From: CAVQGM01 sp963712065
Lineage (GTDB): Bacteria; Actinomycetota; Acidimicrobiia; Acidimicrobiales; Acidimicrobilacustridaceae
DNA: 64,000 nt
NCBI GenBank assembly: GCA_963712065.1
Contig: CAVQGM010000001.1
Location: forward strand, 558,001 to 622,000
Reading direction: 5' to 3'
The first letter of the stretch is position 1. Each line of letters opens with the position of its first letter. Below the pieces are notes generated by a model. That model made no database searches, was not told where the DNA came from, and saw only the letters and a list, made by a program, of their open reading frames with translations. Made by a program: the position numbers and the translations under genes. This document shows, one piece after another, positions 46,188 to 56,480 of the stretch.

Positions 46188-49100
46188 TCAGTGCAGGTGA
46201 CGGAAGGCGTCGCCGCCACGACGCAGGTCGCGCACCCGGCGCTCGAACGTGGCCCCGGCCCACACGCAGATCAGGCCCACGACGAGGATGACCGACCACC
46301 GTGGCAACCGGCCCACGACGGGACCGAGGGTGTCGACCGCTTCGACGAGCAGGGTGAGCCCGCCGATGACGAAGGGGGCCTGGAGCCGGGCGACCACGCC
46401 GACGGCAACGGCCGCGGCGGCCGCGAGCAGCAGGAGCAGCGGTCGTACCGCGCCCCCTCGCCCAGGACGAGCACCAGGCTCGGGCCGAACAGCAGCACGA
46501 GCCCGGGCCCGTAGGCGACCCACGAGTGCGATCCGGTCGCGGTGTGCCGCTGCGTCCAACCGGCGACGAGGGCGACGGCCGCGGCAGGCAGGGTGTAGGC
46601 CTCGACGTGGTCGACGCCGTAGGCGGCCAGCCAGAGCCACGTGGCCACGAGGGCGGCACCGAGCGAGCCGAACCGGGCGGCCATGGCCACCGCCCGAGGC
46701 GATGCCGGCGCGGCCCCGGCGAGGGCCAGGGCGGGCACGCCGACCGTGACGGCCACCGCCACGGCCCGCAGGGCGTCGTCCGGAGTGACGGCGACCAGGT
46801 AGATCCCGGCGAGCCAGCCGATGACGGCCACGCCCGCGACCGTCGTCCCGAGGTCCGGGAACCGGTCCAGGGCGAGGGGCCCGGCACCGAGGAGCACGGC
46901 GGCGGTGACGGCGAGGCTCATCCCGACGACGAGCCCACTGGCCTCGAGGGCGACCGGGACCACGACGGCCTCGACGAGGACACCCCCGGTGGCGAACAGG
47001 ACGAGGGTGACCCGCTGCGGCTCGGGGGCCCGGCGGAGCGCGGCGAGCACGGCGGTGACGGCGAGGGCGACGGCGGCGGCGGTCGTCCACCACGCCGCGG
47101 TTCGGTGATCGACGTCGGTGAGCGCGACCAGGGGACCGAGCGCCAACCCGATCGACGCGATCCACACCAGCACCCGTCGCACGGCGGCATCGGTGACGAC
47201 GACCACCGACGCAACGAGGGCGGCACCGGCCACGACGACGAGGGCGATGCCGATGATGAGGGCGGTCGCCATCGGCTCGTCCTGCGGCCCGCCGAAGACG
47301 GTGTGCTCGACGGCGAGCGGGACGAGGACGGCCTCGGCGAGCAGTGACGTGAGGGCGAGGCCGGCCAGCGTGGGTCGCACCGACGACGGCCGGCGCAGAC
47401 CCAGGAGCGGCGCGACGACCACCACCGCGACGGACCCCACCGCCGTCCACCAGGCCGCGGCGACGTGGTCGGGATCGGCGAAGGCCAAGGCGACGCCAGC
47501 GCCGAGCCCGCACGCCGACGGTCCCGCCACCGCCCAGGCCACGTCCCGGTCGGACGCGGCGGCTGCGACCGCCAGCAGCGCGATCCCGGCGACGGCGGCG
47601 AGCGAGACGCCGCTCGCCACGAGGGGCGCGACGAGGGCGGCGGGCACGAGGGCGGCCTCGACGAGCACGCCGCTCGTGGCGCCGGCCAGGACGAGGGGAC
47701 GCGAGGCGGGCCCGACCCGGCGGAGGGCGAGCAGCAGGGCGGCCACGGCGAAGGCCACCGCTCCGACGAGCGCCCACCGCCCGAGGGCGCGGTGCTCGAG
47801 ATCGGTCATCGAGACCAGCGCGCCGAGCGCGAGGCCGGCGCCGCCGATCGACGCGAGCACGGCGGCCTGCTCGTCGTCGGTGACGAACGCGACGGATCCG
47901 AGCAGGGCCAGCCCGGACACCACGATCAACGAGATCCCCACCGCCACCGGCTGCGCCTCCAGGGCCACCGGCACCAGCACCGCCTCCACCAGCACCCCGG
48001 TCAGGGCGAAGCCGGCGAGGGTGGACCGCAGGGACGCCGGCACCCGGCGGTACCCGAGCACGAGCGCCACGACGGCCACCGCCACGGCGCCGACGAGCGC
48101 CCACCGCCCGATCGTGCGCTGGTCGACGTCGGCGATGGCGACGAGCGCACCGACGGCGAGGCCGACGCCGCCGATCGACGCGAGCACGACGGCCAGCTCG
48201 TCGTCGGCCACGACCACGAGCGTGGCCAGCAGGGCGACCCCGGACACGGCGATCAACGAGATCCCCACCGCCACCGGCTGCGCCTCCAGGGCCACCGGCA
48301 CCAGCACCGCCTCCACCAGCACCCCGGTCAGGGCGAAGCCGGCGAGGGTGGACCGCAGGGACGCCGGCACCCGGCGGTACCCGAGCACGAGCGCCACGAC
48401 GGCCACCGCCACGGCGCCGACGAGCGCCCACCGCCCGATCGTGCGCTGGTCGACGTCGGCGATGGCGACGAGCGCACCGACGGCGAGGCCGACGCCGCCG
48501 ATCGACGCGAGCACGACGGCCAGCTCGTCGTCGGCCACGACCACGAGCGTGGCCAGCAGGGCGACCCCGGACACGGCGATCAACGAGATCCCCACCGCCA
48601 CCGGCTGCGCCTCCAGGGCCACCGGCACCAGCACCGCCTCCACCAGCACCCCGGCGAGGGCAGAACCGGCGAGGGCCGACCGCCACTGCGGTCCGGCCCG
48701 CCGGAGGGCGAGCAGCAGGGTCGCGACCACCACCGCGACCGAGCCGACCGCCACCCAACGCCCGACGATCGGGTGATCGGGGTCGGCGAGGGCGACGACC
48801 GTGCCCACGACGAGCCCGGAGCCGGCGACCGAGGCGACCGAGGCCAGCAGGTCGTCGTGCTCGGCGAGGGCCACGACGGCGAGCAGGCCGGCGCCGGCCA
48901 CGACGACGAGGGCGACGCCGGTGGCCGACGGTGAGGCATGCAGCGCGGCGGCCACGACGGCCGTGTCGATCAGGGCGACGGCCATGGCCCCGGCAGTGGC
49001 GCCGGCCCGGACCCCGTCGCGGGTGAGCACGGCGGCGGCCGACAGCCCGGCGAGGACCGCGGTGACCAGGGCGACGGTGGTCCACCGGTCGATGAGGGCC

Positions 49101-50977
49101 CAACCCACCGCCTGGGTGCCGACGGCACCGCCAACGATGGCGCAGGCGACGGTGACGGCCGGACGGCGGGCGACGAGGGCGACCACCACGGCGGCGAGCA
49201 CCGTCGCGGTGGCCAGGGCGAGGGCGCCACCGGTGGTCAGGGCGAGCGCCGACGGCAGCACCACGAGGCTCGTCGCCAGGCCGCCGCCGATCAGCACACC
49301 CGTCCCGACCGGCGGAAGTCGGTACCCCGGTCCGCGGCCACGGACCTGGTCGAGGGCGGCCGCGGCCACGACGCAGGCACCGACGAGCGCGGTCGTGGAC
49401 AACCAGGCGATGGTCAGGCCCCCGAGCTCTGCCGGGCCGGGCACGGTCAGCCCGAGCGAGTCCGACCACCAGGCCCCGGCTTCGCTGACGCTGCCCGCAC
49501 CGACCGTCATCGCCACGGGGATGGCGGTGAGGACCGGCAACGTCAGGAGGAGCGCGCCACCCTCGGTCGCGCCGGCGGCCACCCGCCCGGGCACCACCCG
49601 TCCGATCGCCACCATCGCGGTGGCGACCAGGGCGAGGGCGACCAGTCGGTACGGGCCGTCCCACCACCGGGCGGCGAGCACGACGACCGAGCACCCGAGG
49701 CCCACGACCACGACCGCGCCGACCAGGCGGTCGAGCGCGGCCCGGGTGGCCACGGCCGGCACGGCGGCGCGGCACGCCACCGCCGGGAGGACGAGGAACG
49801 CCACGCCGAGCGCCGAGCCGACGGCGGCACCGGTCGTGTCGAGCTCGAGGTCGACCAGCACCAGGACGCCGGCGAGCATCCACACCGCGGCACCGAGGGA
49901 CGCGGCGATGACCGCGCTGACCCGCCAGCCGGGCACCTCGCCCAGGTGGACGAGGCCGACGACGACGACGGCCACCACGACGGCGAGCGCCGCGCCGGCC
50001 GCGGCCATCCGCCAGTCGGGGGTGGCCACGGCCAGCACCACCGCCGCCCAGGCCAGGAGCGGCGCCGCGATCCGGCTGGAGACGTGGTCGAGGGCCACGC
50101 CGAGCGTGACGGCCAGCACCGCCACCAGCGCGGTCCCGATCGCCCACCACGCGGTGTCGGGCAACGAATCGGCCACCCCGCCACGCCGGAGCGCGTACCA
50201 GTCGACGAGGACCATGCCGAGCAGGAGCAGACCCATGGCCTGGCTGGTGGCCGGCAGGCGACGGCGCAGGAACAGCATGAGGGCGGCGACGAGGCCGGTG
50301 ACGAGGAAGAGCACACCGACGCGCTGCAGGTCGGTCATGACCGACCACTGGGCGGCGGCGAAGATGGCGGCGGCGAGGGCGACGAGGGCCACGCCGAGGC
50401 CGAGCAGGAGCAGGCCGATGCTGCGCAGGCTCCACTCCGGGGCCCGCCGCACGGGGCGCGTCGGCGGGGCGGGGGGTGGCGGCGGGGCGGGAGGTGGCGG
50501 CGGCGGCAGCCCCCCAGGGGGGGGCAAGGGGCGCACGGCCGCAGGTGCGGCCGCGGCGGCGGCCGTCGGCACCACCGTCGGTGGCGGGGGTAGCGGCCGG
50601 CCGGTCGGCACCGCGACCGGAGGTGGGGGCAGGACCGAGGTCACGGCCGTCGGGAGGCGGGTGTGGAGGCGGTTGACGAAGACCCCCCGGTTCGCCCGCA
50701 GGGAAGCCTCGCGGGCTTCGGTCGACACGAGCTGCTTGCGCAACGACGCACGGCGCGCGTCGACGTCGGCCAACTCCTCGACGACGGCGTCGCGAACCGT
50801 GCGGAGCGCGGCAAGCTCGGCATCGAGCTGGGCGAGTCGGGCGACCTCGGGATCGGTCAAGTCGATCCCGCACGTCGGGCACGTCTCCCGGCCGGGGGCG
50901 ACGGCCGTCCAGCACCAGGGGCAGATACCGGGGCGGCCATCGGTCGACCCGGGAGTCGGGGTCTCACCACCGGCCAT
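46188..50977 (-). CDS. Giant SCO7613-like repeat membrane protein (frameshift near C-terminus)
   Basis: About 1,596 residues once a single missing base is restored. N-terminus: zinc ribbon (Cys19-x2-Cys22, Cys33-x2-Cys36), a coiled coil (45-100), and a Pro-rich linker. Then dozens of membrane helices arranged in about 109-residue modules (each with GRWALVGAV, LAGxALxGVLVEAVLVPVALE, GISLIxVSG), at least six recognisable. This architecture matches SCO7613 C-terminal-domain membrane proteins of actinobacteria; function unknown. The frame breaks in a C5 run at 46453-46457 (plus strand); downstream residues PLLLLLAAAAAVAVGVV then read in another frame to the stop at 46188. ATG at 50977 follows GGGGAGGTG. 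Contains a perfect tandem duplication (47924-48654). Confidence 0.8.
47924..48654. repeat. 327-bp perfect tandem duplication (2.2 copies) inside giant membrane protein
   Basis: Two consecutive 327-bp units (47924-48250 and 48251-48577) read as identical, followed by 77 identical bases of a third. The unit is 109 codons, so frame is kept and one module of the repeat protein is duplicated. Confidence 0.9.
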
Positions 50978-51146
50978 GGGTCACCTCCCCGGTTCGAGTC
51001 ACACGGACCGCTCGGGTCGATCGCCGTCATCGTCGCCGCCATCGGTCCCCGGCACAAGGGTCCCCGGTCACCTTTCAGGTTCGGACCCGGTGCCCCGACC
51101 GCCGTCCGCCCACCCTCGGCTGGAGGCCCGGGGCCAGCTCGGCCTC

Positions 51147-51152
51147 TAGGAT
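51147..51152 (+). promoter_or_regulatory. -10 element (TAGGAT)
   Basis: TAGGAT with an 8-nt spacer to the ATG at 51161. Confidence 0.5.
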
Positions 51153-51160
51153 CCGCCGGC

Positions 51161-52375
51161 ATGCGCATCCTCGTCGTGGGCGCCGGCGGCGTCGGCTCCG
51201 CCATCGCTGCCATCGCCGCCCGCCGTTCCTACTTCGACCGGTTCGTCATCGCCGACCTCGACCTCGGCCGGGCCGAGCGGGCCGTCGCCTCGCTCGACGG
51301 CGATCCCCGGTTCCTGCCGGCCAAGGTCGACGCCTCCGACATCGACGACCTCGTCTCGGTGGCCCGGGTCGAGGAGGCCGACGTGATCGTGAACGCCTGC
51401 GACCCCCGCTTCAACCCACCGATCTTCGACGCCGCCTTCGAGGTCGGGGCCACCTACCTCGACATGGCCATGCACCTGTCACAGCCCCATCCCGAGCGGC
51501 CCTACGAGGAGCCGGGGGTGAAGCTCGGCGACGAGCAGTTCGCGGTGGCCGATCGATGGGCCGAGAAGGGCCAGCTGGCGCTGGTGGGCATCGGGGTCGA
51601 GCCGGGCTCGTCGGACGTGTTCGCCCGCTACGCCGCCGACCACCTCTTCTCCGAGATCGACGAGGTGGGCGTGCGCGACGGCGCCAACCTGGTGATCGAC
51701 GGCTTCGACTTCGCGCCCACGTTCTCGATCTGGACGACCATCGAGGAGTGCCTCAACCCGCCGGTGATCTGGGAGAAGGACCGGGGTTGGTACACCACCG
51801 AGCCGTTCTCCGAGCCCGAGGTGTTCCACTTCCCCGAAGGGATCGGGCCGGTCGAGTGCGTCAACGTCGAGCACGAGGAGGTGCTCCTCATCCCCCGCTG
51901 GGTCGACTGCAAGCGGGTCACGTTCAAGTACGGGCTCGGCGACGAGTTCATCGACGTCCTCAAGACGCTGCGCAAGCTCGGCCTCGACCGCGCCGCACCG
52001 GTCACCGTCCGGGGCCAGGCGGTGTCGCCGCGCGACGTCGTGGCCGCCTGCCTGCCCAACCCGGCCGAGCTCGGCGACCGCATGCACGGCAAGACCTGCG
52101 CGGGCACGTGGATCACCGGCACCGGCAAGGACGGCCGGCCCCGCTCGACGTACCTGTACCACGTGGTCGACAACCAGGAGGTCATGGCCGAGTACGGCCA
52201 CCAGGCCGTGGTGTGGCAGACCGCGATCAACCCGGTGATCGCCATGGAGCTGCTGGCGGACGGCACCTGGGACGGGGCCGGGGTGCTCGGCCCCGAGGCC
52301 TTCGACGCCGCGCCCTTCCTCGACAAGTTCGCCGAGTACGACAGCCCCTGGGGCCAGCTCGAGCTCGAGCCCTGA
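51161..52375 (+). CDS. Saccharopine dehydrogenase-like NAD(P)-dependent protein
   Basis: 404-residue member of the saccharopine dehydrogenase superfamily. The N-terminal Rossmann fold has ILVVGAGGVGSAIAAIAARR (GxGGxG), then VDASDIDDLVSVARVEEADVIVNACDPRFNPPIFDAAFEVGATYLDMAMHL, the usual substrate-pocket transition. The C-terminal catalytic domain carries GIGVEPGSSDVFARYAADHLF. Enzymes of this type act as lysine-6-, saccharopine or carboxynorspermidine dehydrogenases; no residue pattern visible here singles out a substrate. Preceded by TAGGAT at 8 nt and divergent to the giant membrane protein gene. A dispersed hairpin copy lies after its stop. Confidence 0.85.
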   Translation: MRILVVGAGGVGSAIAAIAARRSYFDRFVIADLDLGRAERAVASLDGDPRFLPAKVDASDIDDLVSVARVEEADVIVNACDPRFNPPIFDAAFEVGATYLDMAMHLSQPHPERPYEEPGVKLGDEQFAVADRWAEKGQLALVGIGVEPGSSDVFARYAADHLFSEIDEVGVRDGANLVIDGFDFAPTFSIWTTIEECLNPPVIWEKDRGWYTTEPFSEPEVFHFPEGIGPVECVNVEHEEVLLIPRWVDCKRVTFKYGLGDEFIDVLKTLRKLGLDRAAPVTVRGQAVSPRDVVAACLPNPAELGDRMHGKTCAGTWITGTGKDGRPRSTYLYHVVDNQEVMAEYGHQAVVWQTAINPVIAMELLADGTWDGAGVLGPEAFDAAPFLDKFAEYDSPWGQLELEP

Positions 52376-52410
52376 TCGGGCCCGCCCACCGCCTCGTTCA
52401 GTCGCCTCGG

Positions 52411-52458
52411 TTCTGGTGTGAGAAGCGGTCGCCGGAACGACCAGAACTCACACCAGAA
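52411..52458. repeat. 48-nt dispersed hairpin element, copy 2
   Basis: Arms TTCTGGTGTGAG (52411-52422) and its exact complement (52447-52458) around a 24-nt loop, which holds an inner GGTCG/CGACC stem. Lies between two convergent genes. Confidence 0.85.
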
Positions 52459-52476
52459 GCGCAGTGACGGGTCGGG

Positions 52477-53673
52477 TCAGGCGAGCTCGGTGCCGAAGAT
52501 GCCGACGAAGCTCACCATCTCGCCCGGGTAGCCGCCGAGGTTGTGGGTGAGGGCCAGGTGGCGGTCGGTGGCAGTGGCGATCTGGCGCTCGGGCGGGGCC
52601 TCGCCCCGCAGCTGCAGCCAGCACTCGAACAGCATCCGCAGGCCGGAGGCGCCGACGGGGTGGCCGAACGACTTCAGGCCGCCGTCGGGGTTGACCGGGA
52701 GGTCGCCGTCGAGGTCGAACGCCCCGTCCAGGATCTCCTTCCAGGCCGTGCCCCGCTCGGAGAAGCCGAGGTCCTCCATGAGCACGAGCTCGGTCGGGGT
52801 GAAGCAGTCGTGCACCTCGGCCATGGCCAGCTGGTGGCGCGGGTCGGTGATGCCGGCCTGGGCGTAGGCGTCCTCGGCGGTGCGGACGATCTCGGGGAAG
52901 GTCGTGTAGTCGTAGTCGGGGTCGAGCAGGCCCGACCCGTTGCCGGCCACGAACGACAGCGCCTTGATGAAGAGCGGGTGGTCGGTGTAGCGGTGGGCGT
53001 CCTCGGCCCGCACGACGATGGCGGCGGCCGACCCGTCGGCCACGCCGGCGCAGTCGAAGATGCCGAGCATCCCGGCGACGGCCGGTGCGTTGCAGACCTG
53101 CTCGGGGCTGACCTCGCGACGGAACTGGGCGCGGGGGTTGCGGGCGCCGTTGAAGTGGTTCTTCGAGGCGATGTGGGCCAGGGCGTCGCGCAGCTCGCCC
53201 TCGTCGACGCCGAACTTGTGGGCGTAGGCGGGGGCGACCATCGAGAACATGGCGGCGGCGGTGAGGGTGCGGGAGGTGCCGTCGTTCGGGATGGGGAAGG
53301 CGTTGAGGCCCTGGTAGCCGGAGTCCTTCACCTTCTCGACGCCGACGGCCATGGCCACGTCGTAGGCGCCCGACGCCACGGCGTAGGCGGCCTGACGCAG
53401 CGCCTCGGAGCCGGTGGCGCAGTAGTTCTCCACCCGGGTGACGGGCTTGCCCTCGAGCTGCAGCGGGCGGGCCAGGGTGATGCCGCTCATGCCCGACTGG
53501 GCGGTGCCCAGCCAGTAGGCGTCGACGTCGTCCTTGGTGATGCCGGCGGCGGCGAAGGCGTCGCCCGTCGAGCCCAGCACGAGGTCGTCGAGGCCCGCCT
53601 CCCAGTGCTCGGTGAACGGGGTGCAGCCCACCCCGACGATCGCGACCTGGTCCTTGATGCCGTGGGAAGCCAT
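52477..53673 (-). CDS. Thiolase-family protein (acetyl-CoA acetyltransferase-like)
   Basis: 398-residue thiolase-fold enzyme. Nucleophile Cys85 in NYCATGSEALR; MAEVHDCFTPTE and DGGLKSFGHPVGASGLRM supply the His residues. It is of the SCP-x/lipid-transfer type rather than the biosynthetic acetoacetyl-CoA type, and only about 30% similar by eye to the other thiolase of this window. It lies 24 nt downstream of a HMGCS-like/DUF35 fusion gene on the same strand, an arrangement matching thiolase-DUF35-HMGCS complexes that pass acyl-CoA intermediates. GAGGAGA precedes the ATG by 3 nt. Confidence 0.88.
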   Translation of the reverse strand: MASHGIKDQVAIVGVGCTPFTEHWEAGLDDLVLGSTGDAFAAAGITKDDVDAYWLGTAQSGMSGITLARPLQLEGKPVTRVENYCATGSEALRQAAYAVASGAYDVAMAVGVEKVKDSGYQGLNAFPIPNDGTSRTLTAAAMFSMVAPAYAHKFGVDEGELRDALAHIASKNHFNGARNPRAQFRREVSPEQVCNAPAVAGMLGIFDCAGVADGSAAAIVVRAEDAHRYTDHPLFIKALSFVAGNGSGLLDPDYDYTTFPEIVRTAEDAYAQAGITDPRHQLAMAEVHDCFTPTELVLMEDLGFSERGTAWKEILDGAFDLDGDLPVNPDGGLKSFGHPVGASGLRMLFECWLQLRGEAPPERQIATATDRHLALTHNLGGYPGEMVSFVGIFGTELA

Positions 53674-53697
53674 GTCTCTCCTCGGGGCCGTGTCAGC

Positions 53698-55110
53698 TCA
53701 GGCGCCGACGGGCCGGGCCTTCCAGAAGTAGTTGTGGATGCCGTCGGCGGTGAACAGCCGGCGGAACGTCATCTCGACCCGGCCACCGATGGCGACCTCG
53801 TCGACGTCGACGTCGGTGAGCTCGACCGGGAGCCGGCCGCCGCCGTCGAAGTCGACCACTGCGAACACGACGGGCGGGCTCGGCGAGTAGGCGAGGCGGT
53901 CGACGGTGAACGTGGCGATGGTGCCCTCGACGTCGGCCATGGGCACCGGCTCCATGTCGTCGACGGCGCCGCCGACCATCGACACGCGGGACGGCGGGAG
54001 GTGGACGGCGCCGGAGGCCCGGTCGCGCGACCCGACGAAGCCGTACTTCCACTCGTCGGCCCGGGCGGCGGCCGACGACGAGGGCCGGGCCGGCTCCGGT
54101 CGCCGGGGCGGCTCGACGGTGAGCATGCCCCGCCAGACGAGGAACTTGCCGTAGGGCACCGACGCTCCCGCCGCCACCTGGCCGGCGAGTGGACGGGCCG
54201 AGGCCTGGACGCCGCCGGCGACGGTGACGCGGAAGAGCAGCACGTCGGCACCGTCGGCGAGCGACACCAGGGCGACGACGTCACCCGCGGTGGCGTCGTC
54301 GAGCACGCCGGAGAGCAGCAGGAACGGATGGGCGGCGCCGGTCCAGCCCACCGTCGAGGCCAGGTCGTCGACCAGCGCGCCGTCGGCCACGCCGAGACGG
54401 CGGGCGAGCCCCTTGGCGGCGCGGGGATGCGGGCCGGTGAGCACGACGCGGTCGACGGCGGCGGCGGTCAGCTCGGCCGCCTTCAACGCCTCGGTCCACG
54501 CCGACTCGCCCAGCGGGAGGTACTGCACCTCGCCGAACTTCTCCTCCCACAGGCGGGAGCGGGCCTCGCCCGGCACCCGCCACCGGTCGAGGAACTCGTC
54601 GGTGGCCGACGCCCCGCCGAGGTACTCGGCCAGCACCGGCGAGCCGTCGTCGCCGTCACCGATGACGAGGGCGGCGCCGGCATCGCCGCCGGAGGCCTCG
54701 TCGGCGCTGCCGGGCAGGCCGGTGCGGAGGTCGGCGGCGGTGAGCAGCACGGTGCCCGAGCCCTCGAGGGCGGTGCGGGCCACCGCGGCGCCGGCCCGAG
54801 CCGAGCCGATGGCGTCGGCGGCCATCACGTCGCCGTCGAGGCGCAGGGCGGCGTGGACGGTGGTGGCGTTGGTGCGGTCGAGGTAGGGCGGGGTGACGCT
54901 GGCCCACCACAGGGCGTCGATGCGGAGGTGATCACCGAGCCCGCGCCGGGCGGTGCGGGCCGCTTCCACGGCGAGGGTGACCGAGTCCTCGTCGTAGGAC
55001 GCCACCGTGCGGGTGCCCCGCCCGCCGCCGGCGCCGAGGAACCGGGTGATCTCCGTGCGGTCGAGCCGCCGATGGGGCAGGTGGGTGCCGTGGCCGAGGA
55101 TCCCCCGCAT
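53698..55110 (-). CDS. HMG-CoA-synthase-like domain fused to DUF35 OB-fold, without cysteines
   Basis: 470 residues. The first about 320 residues follow the thiolase-like HMG-CoA synthase/KAS III fold (DRTEITRFLGAGGGRGTRTVASYDEDSVTLA, ATTVHAALRL, DAIGSARAGAAVART, LTGPHPRAAKGLARRLG, WTGAAHPFLLLSGVL). The C-terminal part is a DUF35-like OB domain (TIATFTVDRLAYSPSPPVVFAVVDFDGGG). No cysteine occurs anywhere: the nucleophile position reads GSARAG and the zinc-ribbon cysteines are absent. So it is probably a scaffold or non-classical acyl-CoA binder for the downstream thiolase. ATG at 55110 has TAGACT 7 nt upstream. Confidence 0.8.
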   Translation of the reverse strand: MRGILGHGTHLPHRRLDRTEITRFLGAGGGRGTRTVASYDEDSVTLAVEAARTARRGLGDHLRIDALWWASVTPPYLDRTNATTVHAALRLDGDVMAADAIGSARAGAAVARTALEGSGTVLLTAADLRTGLPGSADEASGGDAGAALVIGDGDDGSPVLAEYLGGASATDEFLDRWRVPGEARSRLWEEKFGEVQYLPLGESAWTEALKAAELTAAAVDRVVLTGPHPRAAKGLARRLGVADGALVDDLASTVGWTGAAHPFLLLSGVLDDATAGDVVALVSLADGADVLLFRVTVAGGVQASARPLAGQVAAGASVPYGKFLVWRGMLTVEPPRRPEPARPSSSAAARADEWKYGFVGSRDRASGAVHLPPSRVSMVGGAVDDMEPVPMADVEGTIATFTVDRLAYSPSPPVVFAVVDFDGGGRLPVELTDVDVDEVAIGGRVEMTFRRLFTADGIHNYFWKARPVGA

Positions 55111-55117
55111 GGACGGC

Positions 55118-55123
55118 AGTCTA
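55118..55123 (-). promoter_or_regulatory. -10 element (TAGACT) of HMGCS-like/thiolase operon
   Basis: TAGACT on the minus strand with a 7-nt spacer to the ATG at 55110. Confidence 0.5.
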
Positions 55124-55164
55124 GGGGGATCTGACGACCCGTCAGACAGGCGGCGGCCATTGCG

Positions 55165-55170
55165 TAGGCT
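55165..55170 (+). promoter_or_regulatory. -10 element (TAGGCT) of CaiB-like gene
   Basis: TAGGCT with a 7-nt spacer to the ATG at 55178. Confidence 0.5.
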
Positions 55171-55177
55171 GCCGGCC

Positions 55178-56461
55178 ATGCGTGTCGGAGACGTCGCCAA
55201 CGCCGGGGCCGAGGGCCACGGGAAACCGCTCGACGGCATCCGGGTGCTGGCCGCCGAGCAGATGCAGGCCCTCCCCTACGCCACCCAGCTGCTGGCCCGG
55301 CTGGGTGCCGACGTGGTGAAGGTCGAACATCCTCGCACCGGCGAGTCGGGCCGGGGTGCGCTCCCGGCGATGACCGACCCCGACGGCCGTTCGGTCGGGG
55401 CCACGTTCCTGCGCAACAACCTGGGCAAGCGCAGCGTCGGGCTCGACCTGAAGGACCCCCGGGGCAAGGAGCTCTTCCTCCGGCTCGTCCCCCACTTCGA
55501 CGTGGTGTGCGAGAACTTCAAGCCCGGGACGATGGACCGGCTCGGGCTCGGCTACGAGGCGTGCCGGGCGGTGCACCCGGGCGTCGTCTACCTGTCGGTG
55601 TCGGGGTTCGGGAACCCGGTGCACGAGGGGATGACCGGCTCTCCCTACGACTCGTGGCCGGCCTACGCGCCGATCGCCGAGGCCATGTCGGGGATCTACG
55701 AGTACAAGCGTCCGCCCGGGGGACCGCCGGTCGTCGCGCCGGTGGGCGCCCTCGGCGACATCGGCACCGCCCTCTTCGGCGTGATCGGGGTGCTGGCCGC
55801 CCTCCGCCACCGCGACCGCACCGGCCTCGGTGAGTACGTCGACGTGGCCATGTTCGACGCCATGGTGGCCATGACCGACATCGTCACCAACTTCTGGTCG
55901 ATGGGCCTGCGTCCCGACCCGGCCGCCGAGGACGGCGCCACGCCCGGGCCGGCGCTGATCATGGACGGCTTCCGCGCCTCGGACGGCTGGTTCATCGTCC
56001 AGGTCGGGCGCGAGCACCAATTCGAGCGGCTGGCCGAGGTCGTGGGGCACCCCGAGTGGTTGTCCGACGAACGGTTCGCCACTCGGCAGGGATGGCGGGT
56101 GCACCTCGAGGACGTCATCCGCCCCGGCATCGAGGGCTGGGCGGCCGCCCGCACCCGCGTCGAGGCCTGCGAGGCGCTCTCGGCCGCCGGGGTCGCCGCC
56201 GGCCCGTGCTTCGCCGCCCCCGACGTGATCGCCGACCCCCACATCGCCGCCCGGCACATGCTGGTCGAGCTGGAGCGCACCGACGACGTCGACGAGCCGG
56301 TGCTGATCCCCGGCAACCCGATCAAGCTGTCGCGGATGGCCGAGGGCCCCGAGACGCGGGTCCCGTGGGTGGGCGAGCACACCGACGATGTGTTGCGCGA
56401 CGAGCTCGGCCTGGCCGACGACGAGCTGGCGGCGCTGCGGGCCGACGGCGTGGTCGCCTGA
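55178..56461 (+). CDS. CaiB/BaiF family (class III) CoA-transferase
   Basis: Transfers CoA between carboxylic acids by a covalent Asp-anhydride mechanism. The 427-residue protein has LDGIRVLAAEQMQALPYATQLLARLGADVVKVEHP at the N-terminus, RNNLGKRSVGLDL, VCENFKPGTMDRLGLGYE, and GALGDIGTALFGVIGVLAALRHRDRTGLGEYVDVAM, where the catalytic Asp is expected in GDIG. Members act on carnitine, bile acids, (R)-benzylsuccinate, mesaconate or formyl/oxalate; the substrate is not deducible. Divergent to the thiolase unit with 67 nt between starts, suggesting joint use in acyl-CoA catabolism. Leaderless-type TAGGCT at 7 nt. Confidence 0.92.
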   Translation: MRVGDVANAGAEGHGKPLDGIRVLAAEQMQALPYATQLLARLGADVVKVEHPRTGESGRGALPAMTDPDGRSVGATFLRNNLGKRSVGLDLKDPRGKELFLRLVPHFDVVCENFKPGTMDRLGLGYEACRAVHPGVVYLSVSGFGNPVHEGMTGSPYDSWPAYAPIAEAMSGIYEYKRPPGGPPVVAPVGALGDIGTALFGVIGVLAALRHRDRTGLGEYVDVAMFDAMVAMTDIVTNFWSMGLRPDPAAEDGATPGPALIMDGFRASDGWFIVQVGREHQFERLAEVVGHPEWLSDERFATRQGWRVHLEDVIRPGIEGWAAARTRVEACEALSAAGVAAGPCFAAPDVIADPHIAARHMLVELERTDDVDEPVLIPGNPIKLSRMAEGPETRVPWVGEHTDDVLRDELGLADDELAALRADGVVA

Positions 56462-56480
56462 CCGGCCCTCGCCGCGACGC

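Noticed and set aside
47118..51149. Long open frames on the plus strand (for example 47118-48776, 47465-48934, 48801-51149) opposite the giant membrane protein
   Set aside because: They mirror the repeated, low-complexity coding of the minus-strand gene; their proteins are Ala/Thr/Arg or Gly/His/Asp-rich without domains, typical of antisense frames in high-GC DNA.
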